From: Microbacterium sp. Leaf288 | GTDB lineage: Bacteria > Actinomycetota > Actinomycetes > Actinomycetales > Microbacteriaceae | Assembly (NCBI RefSeq): GCF_001422925.1 | Contig: NZ_LMNI01000012.1 | Coordinates: forward strand, 917,894-981,893 | Direction of reading: 5' to 3' | DNA length: 64,000 nt | In this document: piece by piece, positions 33,617 to 41,734 of the stretch | How the letters are laid out: each line of letters opens with the position of its first letter | Numbering within the stretch: the first letter of the stretch is position 1 | Program-made: the position numbers and the translations under genes | The notes under the pieces: model-generated | What the model saw: only the letters and a program-made list of their open reading frames with translations | What the model was told of the DNA's origin: nothing | Database searches by the model: none

Positions 33617-35731
33617 TTACTCGCCCTTGACCTTCTGGACGATCTCGTCGGCCACGTTGCGAGGAACCTCGGCGTAGCTGTCGAACTCCATCGAGTACAC
33701 GGCACGGCCCGAGGTCTTCGAGCGCAGGTCGCCGATGTATCCGAACATCTCGGACAGCGGGACCAGCGCGCGGACGACCTTGACCCCCTGGGCGTCCTCC
33801 ATCGACTGGATCTGGCCACGACGCGAGTTCAGGTCGCCGATGACGTCGCCCATGTACTCCTCAGGAGTACGCACCTCGACCGCCATGAGCGGCTCGAGGA
33901 TGACGGGGTTCGCCTTGCGGACGGCCTCCTTGAAGCCCATGGAGCCCGCGATCTTGAACGCCATCTCGGACGAGTCGACGTCGTGCGACGCGCCGTCCAT
34001 GAGGATGGCCTTCACGCCCACCATGGGGTAGCCGGCGAGCACGCCGACGTTCATGGCGTCCTGGAAGCCCTGGTTGGTCGGCTCGATGTACTCGCGCGGG
34101 ATGCGGCCACCGGTGACCTTGTTCTCGAACTCGTACGTCTTGTCGGCCGTGACCTCGAGGGGCTCGAGCGCGAACTGGATCTTCGCGAACTGACCCGAAC
34201 CACCGGTCTGCTTCTTGTGCGTGTAGTCGTGACGCTCGACGGTCTTCTTGATCGTCTCGCGGTACGCGACCTGGGGCTTTCCGACGTTGGCCTCGACCTT
34301 GAACTCGCGCTTCATGCGGTCCACGAGGATGTCGAGGTGAAGCTCGCCCATGCCCTTGATGACCGTCTGGCCGGTCTCGGCGTTCTGCTCGACGCGGAAC
34401 GTCGGGTCCTCTTCGGCGAGCTTCTGGATCGCGAGACCCAGCTTCTCCTGGTCGGCCTTGGTCTTCGGCTCGATGGCGACCTCGATGACCGGCTCCGGGA
34501 ACGTCATCGACTCGAGGACGACCTGGTTGGCGCTGTCGGACAGGGTGTCACCGGTGGTGGTGTCCTTCAGGCCGATGACCGCGTAGATGTGACCGGCGGT
34601 GACCGAGTCGACCGGCATCTCCTTGTTGGCGTGCATCTGGAAGATCTTCCCGATGCGCTCCTTCTTGCCCTTGGTCGCGTTGACGACCTGGGCACCCGAG
34701 TCGAGGTGACCCGAGTAGACGCGGATGTAGGTGAGGCGACCGAAGAAGGGGTGCGTGACGATCTTGAACGCGAGCGCCGCGAACGGCTCGTCGCGGTCGG
34801 CGTGACGCTCGATGATGACCTCTTCGTCCTTCGGGTCCTTCGCCTCGATGGCGGGGACGTCGAGGGGCGACGGCAGGTAGTCCACGACGGCGTCGAGCAT
34901 CGGCTGCACGCCGCGGTTCTTGAACGCCGAGCCGCAGAGCACGGGGTAGAGCTCCGAGGCGATGGTGAGCTTGCGGATCGCGGCCTTGATCTCGGCGACC
35001 GTGAGCTCCTCGCCGCCGAAGTGCTTCTCGAGAAGCTCCTCGTCGGACTCGGCGACCGTCTCGAGAAGGATCTCGCGGTACTCCGCGGCCTTGTCGGCGA
35101 GGTCGGCCGGGATCTCCTGGATCTCGTACTTGGCGCCCATGGTCACGTCGCCCTTGGCGTCGCCGGGCCACACCAGTGCACGCATCTCGACGAGGTCGAT
35201 GACGCCCACGAAGTCGCTCTCCGAGCCGATGGGCAGCTGGAGCACGAGCGGCTTGGCCTTCAGGCGGTTGACGATGGTGTCGACCGTGAAGTAGAAGTCG
35301 GCGCCCAGCTTGTCCATCTTGTTGACGAAGCAGATGCGGGGCACGTCGTACTTGTCCGCCTGACGCCAGACGGTCTCGGACTGGGGCTCGACGCCCTCCT
35401 TGCCGTCGAAGACGGCGACCGCGCCGTCGAGGACGCGCAGCGACCGCTCGACCTCGACCGTGAAGTCGACGTGGCCGGGCGTGTCGATGATGTTGATCTG
35501 GTTCTTGTTCCAGAAGCACGTGACGGCGGCCGACGTGATCGTGATGCCGCGCTCCTGCTCCTGCTCCATCCAGTCGGTGGTGGCAGCGCCGTCGTGCGTC
35601 TCGCCGATCTTGTGGTTGACGCCCGTGTAGAACAGGATGCGCTCGGTCGTCGTCGTCTTGCCGGCATCGATGTGCGCCATGATGCCGATGTTGCGGACCT
35701 TGTTGAGGTCGGTGAGCACTTCTTGTGCCAC
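33617..35731 (-). CDS. fusA: Elongation factor G
   Basis: A 704-residue translocase GTPase. Motifs are AHIDAGKTTTTERIL (G1), RGITI (switch), DTPGHVDF (G3) and NKMD (G4), followed by the usual domains II-V ending near VVRALVPLSEMFGYIGDLRS. The GTG start gives MAQEVLTDLNKVRNIGI. It lies third in the str operon after rpsL and rpsG, with a palindromic element in the rpsG-fusA gap. Length and motifs are those of the housekeeping enzyme. Confidence 0.98.
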   Translation of the reverse strand: MAQEVLTDLNKVRNIGIMAHIDAGKTTTTERILFYTGVNHKIGETHDGAATTDWMEQEQERGITITSAAVTCFWNKNQINIIDTPGHVDFTVEVERSLRVLDGAVAVFDGKEGVEPQSETVWRQADKYDVPRICFVNKMDKLGADFYFTVDTIVNRLKAKPLVLQLPIGSESDFVGVIDLVEMRALVWPGDAKGDVTMGAKYEIQEIPADLADKAAEYREILLETVAESDEELLEKHFGGEELTVAEIKAAIRKLTIASELYPVLCGSAFKNRGVQPMLDAVVDYLPSPLDVPAIEAKDPKDEEVIIERHADRDEPFAALAFKIVTHPFFGRLTYIRVYSGHLDSGAQVVNATKGKKERIGKIFQMHANKEMPVDSVTAGHIYAVIGLKDTTTGDTLSDSANQVVLESMTFPEPVIEVAIEPKTKADQEKLGLAIQKLAEEDPTFRVEQNAETGQTVIKGMGELHLDILVDRMKREFKVEANVGKPQVAYRETIKKTVERHDYTHKKQTGGSGQFAKIQFALEPLEVTADKTYEFENKVTGGRIPREYIEPTNQGFQDAMNVGVLAGYPMVGVKAILMDGASHDVDSSEMAFKIAGSMGFKEAVRKANPVILEPLMAVEVRTPEEYMGDVIGDLNSRRGQIQSMEDAQGVKVVRALVPLSEMFGYIGDLRSKTSGRAVYSMEFDSYAEVPRNVADEIVQKVKGE

Positions 35732-35773
35732 GGGGTGTCCTTAGCTGTTGAAGGTGGTTCTGGGCGGGCGGCC

Positions 35774-35821
35774 CTTCGACAGGCTCAGGGACCGGCGAAC
35801 CGGTCTCTGAGCCTGTCGAAG
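35774..35821. repeat. REP-like palindromic element between rpsG and fusA
   Basis: Arms 35774-35795 (starting CTTCGACAGGCTCAGG) and 35800-35821 pair over 22 bases with one mismatch, around a CGAA loop. The core TTCGACAGGCTCAG/CTGAGCCTGTCGAA is a familiar dispersed intergenic palindrome in Microbacterium-type genomes. Here it fills most of the gap between rpsG and fusA. Confidence 0.7.
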
Positions 35822-35825
35822 CGGC

Positions 35826-36296
35826 TTACCAGCGGTAGTGCGCGAAGGCGCGGTTCGACTCGGCCATCTTGTGGGTGTCTTCGCGGCGCTTGACCGCGGC
35901 ACCGAGGCCGTTCGAGGCGTCCAGGATCTCGTTCTGGAGGCGCTCGGTCATCGTCTTCTCACGACGACCCTTGGCGTAGCTCACGAGCCAGCGCAGGGCG
36001 AGCGTGTTGGCGCGGTGAGGCTTGACCTCGACCGGCACCTGGTAGGTCGAGCCACCGACGCGGCGGCTCTTGACCTCGAGGGTGGGGCGCACGTTGTCGA
36101 GCGCCTTCTTGAGCGTGGCGACGGCGTCCTGGCCGTTCTTCGCCTCGACACCCTTGAGGGCGGTGTACACGATCGACTCGGCGAGCGACTTCTTGCCGTC
36201 GACGAGGATCTTGTTGACGAGCTGGCTGACGATCGGAGCGCCGTAGACCGGGTCGTTGACGACGGGGCGCTTCGGGGCGGGTCCCTTACGAGGCAT
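35826..36296 (-). CDS. rpsG: 30S ribosomal protein S7
   Basis: A 156-residue S7, a primary 16S rRNA head-domain assembly protein. It starts MPRKGPAPKRPV and includes VNKILVDGKKSLAE and RVGGSTYQVPVEV, ending in AHYRW, typical of actinobacteria. The ATG at 36296 follows the rpsL stop by 5 bases. Length is normal. Confidence 0.98.
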   Translation of the reverse strand: MPRKGPAPKRPVVNDPVYGAPIVSQLVNKILVDGKKSLAESIVYTALKGVEAKNGQDAVATLKKALDNVRPTLEVKSRRVGGSTYQVPVEVKPHRANTLALRWLVSYAKGRREKTMTERLQNEILDASNGLGAAVKRREDTHKMAESNRAFAHYRW

Positions 36297-36301
36297 CTTT
36301 C

Positions 36302-36670
36302 TCAGCCCTTCTTCGCGCCGTAGCGGCTGCGAGCCTGCTTACGGTTCTTGACTGCCTGGGTGTCGAGCGCACCGCGGACGATCTTGTAGCGGACACCGGG
36401 GAGGTCCTTCACACGACCGCCGCGGACGAGCACGAGCGAGTGCTCCTGCAGGTTGTGGCCCTCGCCGGGGATGTACGCGGTGACCTCGGTGCCGTTGCGC
36501 AGCTTGACACGGGCGACCTTGCGCATCGCCGAGTTCGGCTTCTTCGGGGTGGTGGTGTACACACGGGTGCAGACACCCGCCTGCTGCGGGTTCGCCTTGA
36601 GCGCCGGCGCCTTGGTCTTCGAGACCTTGGGCGAGCGACCCTTGCGAACCAACTGCTGAATGGTTGGCAC
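36302..36670 (-). CDS. rpsL: 30S ribosomal protein S12
   Basis: A 122-residue S12 of the decoding centre. The conserved TTTPKKPNSAMRKVARVKL contains the lysine where streptomycin-resistance changes arise in other bacteria, and the RGGRVKDLPGVRYKIVRG loop carries the second such lysine. Both are wild type. The GTG at 36670 with GGAG 8 bases upstream gives VPTIQQLVRKG, the family start. In-frame codons further upstream are not used by homologues. First gene of the str operon. Confidence 0.97.
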   Translation of the reverse strand: MPTIQQLVRKGRSPKVSKTKAPALKANPQQAGVCTRVYTTTPKKPNSAMRKVARVKLRNGTEVTAYIPGEGHNLQEHSLVLVRGGRVKDLPGVRYKIVRGALDTQAVKNRKQARSRYGAKKG

Positions 36671-36915
36671 GTTCTCTCCTTGTTGTGCTGCACGGTGACA
36701 GCGTCGTGGTCTCCCCCGCGGCATCCGGATCTTGCGATTCGTGACGCTGCGGGCTCACGCGGACCCACCGACGCGCCAGAATGACTGACACGCTTTTCGT
36801 TGGTGGGTATGCCGTGGGGGTGGCCTGTTCGCAGGCCGTTCCCTGAGATGCGGCGCTCGCACCGGTTCCCGTACCGAGGCACGGTCGACGGCGCGCGTGA
36901 GCGCACACCCGCTCT
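36671..36915 (-). promoter_or_regulatory. Leader of the str operon
   Basis: About 240 bases between the str promoter and rpsL hold no gene. A compact hairpin GGCCTG/CAGGCC with loop TTCG (CGAA on the mRNA strand) is at 36822-36837. Ribosomal-protein feedback on this leader is possible but not shown by sequence alone. Confidence 0.4.
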
Positions 36916-36944
36916 ATGATACGTGGGTTTCGGGGGTCGGGCAA
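36916..36944 (-). promoter_or_regulatory. Promoter of the str operon (rpsL-rpsG-fusA-tuf)
   Basis: On the minus strand TTGCCC (36939-36944), 17 bases, TATCAT (36916-36921), a good match to the principal sigma factor. The start site would be near 36909. Confidence 0.7.
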
Positions 36945-37020
36945 ACGCGGAAGCACGTTGCAGCCCCAACCGGTCGACGACACGCCGCAGCACGGCCGAG
37001 ATCGCCTCCGGGCGTCTGGG

Positions 37021-37602
37021 TCAGCCGCTCGTCAGGAGGACGACGAGTGCCAGCGCGGCGACGATGACGAGGACGGATGCCGCGGCCACGACAGCGATCA
37101 TCCGCCGGCGTCGGCGACGCCTGCGGATCGCATCGGCAGCAGCCGTGTCCACGTGATGCTGCGGCGTGCGGCGAGCCGGCTCCGCACGCACCGCGGTGAC
37201 GGGAGGGACGGCACGGGCGCGGTAGGCGTCCGCTGCCGATGCGGGCGGAGCCGCAACCCGGCCGGGCGCCGCCCGAGTCTCCCCGGCGGGCTCCGGGGCG
37301 ACCGGCTGCGGGGATGCGGCGCGCCGTGCGCCGGCGGAGGGATCGCCGGGCTCGGGTGAGGGCGGGTGGGCGGTCTGTCGCGGGCCGGCCGGCGCCGACT
37401 CGGTTGCCGCCTGCGTGGGAATCTCGGAGTCGGAGGCGACCGCCGACCTCTCCGAGATCACGGTGTCGTCGACGGCGTCGATCTCGGTCGAGGAGCGCCG
37501 CGACGGCAGCGTCCGCTCGTCGAACGCGTCGTGGTCCTCCGGCGCGGGCGCCGCGGTCCTGCGTCGGGAGAGGGCGGTGCGCTCGTCGTCGGGGTCGATC
37601 AC
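37021..37602 (-). CDS. Pro/Ala-rich protein with a single C-terminal membrane anchor
   Basis: 193 residues. The first 155 are low-complexity, rich in Ala, Pro, Ser, Glu and Arg with Thr/Ser-bearing patches (DERTALSRRR, DERTLPSRRS), followed by RRRRRRRR and one hydrophobic helix ending four residues before the C-terminus, so it is tail-anchored with its bulk in the cytoplasm. The GTG at 37602 overlaps the FHA gene stop as GTGA, making it the last gene of the kinase/FN3/MoxR operon. The repeated ERT(A/L)xSRR patches could be phosphorylation sites read by the neighbouring FHA domain, which is inference. No family recognised. Confidence 0.75.
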   Translation of the reverse strand: MIDPDDERTALSRRRTAAPAPEDHDAFDERTLPSRRSSTEIDAVDDTVISERSAVASDSEIPTQAATESAPAGPRQTAHPPSPEPGDPSAGARRAASPQPVAPEPAGETRAAPGRVAAPPASAADAYRARAVPPVTAVRAEPARRTPQHHVDTAAADAIRRRRRRRRMIAVVAAASVLVIVAALALVVLLTSG

Positions 37603-39176
37603 CCGTCGCTCCGGCGCAGCCGGACCTCGGCGTCGCCCAGCAGGAACCGGTCGCCGGCCTCGACCTCCTCACCCGGAGGGGCCTCGACCTCGGTGCCCAT
37701 CACGGTGGCGAACAGCACGCCGTTGGTGGAGTCGAGGTCCGTCACGTACCACTTGTCGTCGCGCAGCCGGAGGCGCGCGTGCGTCTTCGACACCGTGCCG
37801 TCCTGGATCGAGACGAGCTGCGCGCTCGGGTGGTCCGGGTCGGCGGCGGGCCGGCGGCCCAGGATGACGATCTCCGACGAGAGCGCGACGGGCTCGCCGG
37901 TCGGCGGCACGAGCGCCCAGTCGGTGCGCTTGCGGCGGGCGATGATCGTCTCTTCGAGGATGTCCTGCTCATCCGGGATCTCGGGCTTGCTGTGGAACGC
38001 CGACACCGACGATCGCGCCGATCGCGGTGAGCCGACGTCGGGCGCGCCGTAGATCGCCGACACCGGTCCGGAGGTCTCGGGGAAGGCGTCGGCCTCGCTC
38101 ATCGGCGAGCGCGCGGGAGCCCACGGCTCGCGCTCGTCGCCCGCCGAGGGGGCCGCCGGCACGCGGGTGACGGGCGGCCGGGTGATGCCCTCCTCGCCGG
38201 TGGTCGCGGCGTCGGGCGGCGTGAACGACTCGGCGCCGGTGCGGGCGGGCCCGGCGGCCGCGGGAGTCGCGGCGGCGGTCGGGAGGGATGCGAGCGGCGT
38301 GGCGGGCACGGCGGAGATGGGCGCCGGAGCGCCGGGCACGGCGCCGGTGACCTCGGCGCTCAGGTCGATCCCGTCGAGCGCGAAGCCCTGCCACGGGTCC
38401 GCGTCGCCGGTGCCGTTGCCACCCGCCTCGGCGGGCGCGGCGGAAACGGGGCGGCCCGGCAACGGCGGGGGCGTCCACCCCGCGGCCGGCGGCGTGACGT
38501 CGGCCGCGGCGGACTCCTGAGGCGCCACGGGCGCCGCGGCGGCCGGGGTGGATGCGGGGGCAGGCTCAGGGGCGGGCGCCGCGGCCGCAGGTGCCTGCGG
38601 AGCGTACGCGGACGGGGGCGCGAACCCTGCGCCGGCGCTCGTCGGCACCGGCGGGACGGCCGTCGGCGCAGGCGGATGCGCGCCTGCCTGGGTCGGTGCA
38701 CCGGGAGCCGGGAACGGCGGCAGCGGAGGAAGCGTCGCCGTCTCGCCCGAACTGCGCCGCACGCCGGCGCCGAAGGGCGCGCGGATGGTCGCAGCATCCG
38801 TTTCGCGTCCGACCCAGCGCGCACTCCCCCAGCCGACGATCGACGCCCAGACCGGGAGCAGCAGGAAGCCGAGGACGGTCATGCCGGCACCGAAGCCGAA
38901 GGCGACGTTGACGCGGTACAGCGCGATCGCCCAGACCACCAGGAACGCGATGCCCACGAACGGGACGAACGCGAGGACGACCAGCCACGGCGAGAGTCCC
39001 GCGAGCTGCAGGAGCACGATGGTGTTGAGGACCGGCACCCATGCCTTCCAGGCCTCGACGCCGGACTTGCGGAACACCGCCGACAGTGCGAGCGCGGTCC
39101 AGACGTAGAGACCCGCGAACAGCAGCAGGCTGATCAGCGTGCCGAAGACGGCTGCGGTGGCATCTGTGGCGTTCAT
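37599..39176 (-). CDS. Membrane protein with DUF5684-like N-terminus and C-terminal FHA domain
   Basis: 525 residues. Residues 1-125 contain about four membrane helices with WVPVLN and GWGSARWVG, resembling DUF5684-type proteins. Residues about 135-410 are a Pro/Ala-rich linker. Residues about 425-525 form an FHA phosphothreonine-binding domain with GRR, SKTHARL and DLDSTNG, all key positions present. The ATG at 39176 overlaps the transglutaminase-like gene stop (ATGA). In an operon that also encodes a Ser/Thr kinase, a phosphopeptide reader role at the membrane is likely. The helices could sense envelope state; that part is inference. Confidence 0.85.
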   Translation of the reverse strand: MNATDATAAVFGTLISLLLFAGLYVWTALALSAVFRKSGVEAWKAWVPVLNTIVLLQLAGLSPWLVVLAFVPFVGIAFLVVWAIALYRVNVAFGFGAGMTVLGFLLLPVWASIVGWGSARWVGRETDAATIRAPFGAGVRRSSGETATLPPLPPFPAPGAPTQAGAHPPAPTAVPPVPTSAGAGFAPPSAYAPQAPAAAAPAPEPAPASTPAAAAPVAPQESAAADVTPPAAGWTPPPLPGRPVSAAPAEAGGNGTGDADPWQGFALDGIDLSAEVTGAVPGAPAPISAVPATPLASLPTAAATPAAAGPARTGAESFTPPDAATTGEEGITRPPVTRVPAAPSAGDEREPWAPARSPMSEADAFPETSGPVSAIYGAPDVGSPRSARSSVSAFHSKPEIPDEQDILEETIIARRKRTDWALVPPTGEPVALSSEIVILGRRPAADPDHPSAQLVSIQDGTVSKTHARLRLRDDKWYVTDLDSTNGVLFATVMGTEVEAPPGEEVEAGDRFLLGDAEVRLRRSDG

Positions 39177-41734
39177 GGCGTGGGACGCACGGGCTCGGCC
39201 CGTCGTCTCCCCCTCTCGGCGAATCGCGTGCGGCCGCCCGGTTCGGGCGCCATCGGACGGAACAACGATCTCAACGATACGGTCGCGAGCGCTCCGCGCC
39301 AGAACCCGCGTTCGCGGCGCAGGGCGCGTCGCTCCGCGTCGACGGCCTCCCAGTAGCGCCGCGCGGCGTCGGCGGAGTGGTCCGCGTGCGAGAACACGGC
39401 GCGGTCGGCGTCTCGCGCGAGCGCGGCACCCGCGGGCGTCGCGAACGCTGCGGCGAGCTCGCTGCGGGTGGCGGTCCGGGATGCCGCGCGCCCGCTGTCG
39501 AGCGCCGCGTCGACGTACTCGTCCCAGCCGCCCGCGATGCGGGTCGCCGGTGTGCCGGTGCGCCGGCGGGAGCGGCGGCGGGCGGCCTTCGTGCCGATCA
39601 CGATGAGGAAGGGCCCGAGCGCGAGCACGAGCACCAGGAGCACGATGCCGCCGATCCGCAGCATCGGCCAGAGCCACGCCAGGTCGGCGCCGGTGTCGTC
39701 GTCGGCCGGGCGATCGGCGGCGGAGTCCTCCTGCGTGGGGTCCGGCGGCACGACCTCCTCGACCGAATCGGGGCGCACCTCGGTGACGTTCTCGGGGTCG
39801 CGCTGCTCGGTCGTGTCGAGGCTCGGCGACTGCGCATGCTGCGGGGTCACGTCGACCGCGACCCACTCGCCCGCCGCCGACTGCACCTCGGTCCACGCCG
39901 TGAGGTCATGCGCGCGGCAGGCTCCCTCGTCGCACGTCGCGAGATCGGGCTCGGCCGCGGACAGGCGCGCTCCCAGCACCACCCGCGACGGGAATCCGAG
40001 TTCGCGGGCCATCAGCGCCGCCGCGACGGCGAACTGCTCGTCGTCCCCGATCGCCGCGACGTAGTTGCCGGATGCCACGGCCCTCTGATCCGTCTCACGC
40101 TCGAGCAGGCGCGCGAACATCGTGTCGACGCGGGCGAGCGAGTGGCCCGAGGCGCTGGGCTGGAACGCGTAGTCGGGCAGGGCCGCCGCCCAGGCCGGCT
40201 CCTGCGCCCCCTCGTCGAGGCCGTGGCTGAGGTAGCCGCGCTCGCGCAGCAGCGCGACCAGGCCCGCGAGGGCCGAGCCGGCCGACCCGACCGCGTGCTC
40301 GTCCATCCACGTCCGGAGGCTGTCGGGGGCGGCCACGCCGCCCGGGTTCCCCGGCGCGTCGAGCTCGCTGAGCTCCGGAGCCTCGGGCTCGACGCCGCGC
40401 ACGACGAACGCGTCGCCGGACTCGAATCCTCCCCCGGCGGTCTGGACCCCGGCCGAGGCCGAGGCGTTGTAATAGAACCGGTCCGCCAGCGAGGCGGAGC
40501 GGTCGCCGTCGAACGCCACCGCCTCGAGCCGGCCGGCGGTCGGCATCCAGATCCCGTCCCACGCGTCGATCTCGATCCGCGCCGCGACCTCGGTGCCCTC
40601 GCCGGCGTCGAGGGCCGACGGCACGCGCACGAACCTGCCGGCGTCGACGGCGCCCTCGCCGCCCGACCGGAAGATCTCGCCGTCGTAGGCGTCGAGGGTC
40701 GCGAGGCGCACGCGCTGGGGAAGCGCCCCGACGACGCCGTCGGTCACCACCGGCTCGACCGTGAACAGCACGTCGTCGGCGCGGGCGTCGGCGAACAGCG
40801 CGCGGTACTGCGAGAGCGGACTGACCTCGGCCGACAGGTCGATGTCGGGCCCGACGGCCGAGCGCAGCACCTCGCGCTCCGCGCCGCGCGCGGCGAACGG
40901 CACGACCGCCACCGCGACCACGAGCGCGACCGCGACCATGCCGGCGCCGAGCGCGGTGCGACGACGGTCGGCCGCGGAGGGGCGGCGCGAGATGCGGACG
41001 CCGCTGGATGCCGCGGCCCGCTGCAGTGCGCGGACGCGCTCGTCGTGGGTGCGCCACGCCAGCCACAGCAGACTCGCCACAAGGGCCGTGACGCCGACCG
41101 CGGTCTCGACGGGCGCGTAGAGGAACACGGGACCGACCTCGAGCGGGGAGCTCACGGTCGTACGGCCGAAGAAGAGCCCGAAGGTCACCATCCCGAGCGC
41201 CACCGGAACCGCGGCGTAGGCCGCGCGATCCTCCCGCCAGGCGAGCAGCAGGACCGTGCAGGTTCCGATGAGGAACACGACCAGCGCCGGGACGAGCAGG
41301 TTGCGGTACGAGCCCACCGGCAGCTCGACGGTGACGAGGTCCTTCCAGCCGAGCACCAGGCCGCTCGCCAGCTCGCCGAGGCCCCGCACGAGGTCGTCGG
41401 GCGTGCCCAGGCGCGAGGGCACCGCGAGAGGCACGCCGAGGATCAGCACCGCGAGCGCCAGCGCACCGGCCGCGGTCCAGCCGCTCCAGCGGCGCCACCA
41501 CGCGACGGCGGCGATCCCGACGCCGGCCAGGGTGCCGACCATCACGAGGAGCGCGAAGGTGCCCGAGCGGTAGATCGGCCACGCGGCGACGGCCGCGACG
41601 ACGGCGATCACCGCCGCGAACCCGGCGCCGGCCCACACGCGGGCGACGAGCCGGGGCGCGCGCACGCCGATGGCGTCGGCCGCGCCGCGGGGCGCGGCAT
41701 CCATCCGCTCCATCACGGGGATCGGCCCGCTCAC
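39173..41734 (-). CDS. TgpA-like membrane protein with degenerate transglutaminase core
   Basis: 853 residues. Seven membrane helices (about residues 25-310), an extracytoplasmic region with a transglutaminase-like core at about 545-635, one more helix near 705-725 and a cytoplasmic Arg-rich tail, the layout of DUF3488/TgpA proteins. In the core the sequence IGDDEQFA has Asp565 where the catalytic Cys of GxCxxxA motifs normally lies, DLTAWTEV has Thr612 in place of the His of HAW, and WVAVDVTP keeps Asp628. It is therefore probably not a working transglutaminase or protease. GTG at 41734 overlaps the DUF58 stop (GTGA). ATG at 41713 is an alternative. Numbering is from the GTG. Confidence 0.85.
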   Translation of the reverse strand: MSGPIPVMERMDAAPRGAADAIGVRAPRLVARVWAGAGFAAVIAVVAAVAAWPIYRSGTFALLVMVGTLAGVGIAAVAWWRRWSGWTAAGALALAVLILGVPLAVPSRLGTPDDLVRGLGELASGLVLGWKDLVTVELPVGSYRNLLVPALVVFLIGTCTVLLLAWREDRAAYAAVPVALGMVTFGLFFGRTTVSSPLEVGPVFLYAPVETAVGVTALVASLLWLAWRTHDERVRALQRAAASSGVRISRRPSAADRRRTALGAGMVAVALVVAVAVVPFAARGAEREVLRSAVGPDIDLSAEVSPLSQYRALFADARADDVLFTVEPVVTDGVVGALPQRVRLATLDAYDGEIFRSGGEGAVDAGRFVRVPSALDAGEGTEVAARIEIDAWDGIWMPTAGRLEAVAFDGDRSASLADRFYYNASASAGVQTAGGGFESGDAFVVRGVEPEAPELSELDAPGNPGGVAAPDSLRTWMDEHAVGSAGSALAGLVALLRERGYLSHGLDEGAQEPAWAAALPDYAFQPSASGHSLARVDTMFARLLERETDQRAVASGNYVAAIGDDEQFAVAAALMARELGFPSRVVLGARLSAAEPDLATCDEGACRAHDLTAWTEVQSAAGEWVAVDVTPQHAQSPSLDTTEQRDPENVTEVRPDSVEEVVPPDPTQEDSAADRPADDDTGADLAWLWPMLRIGGIVLLVLVLALGPFLIVIGTKAARRRSRRRTGTPATRIAGGWDEYVDAALDSGRAASRTATRSELAAAFATPAGAALARDADRAVFSHADHSADAARRYWEAVDAERRALRRERGFWRGALATVSLRSLFRPMAPEPGGRTRFAERGRRRAEPVRPTP

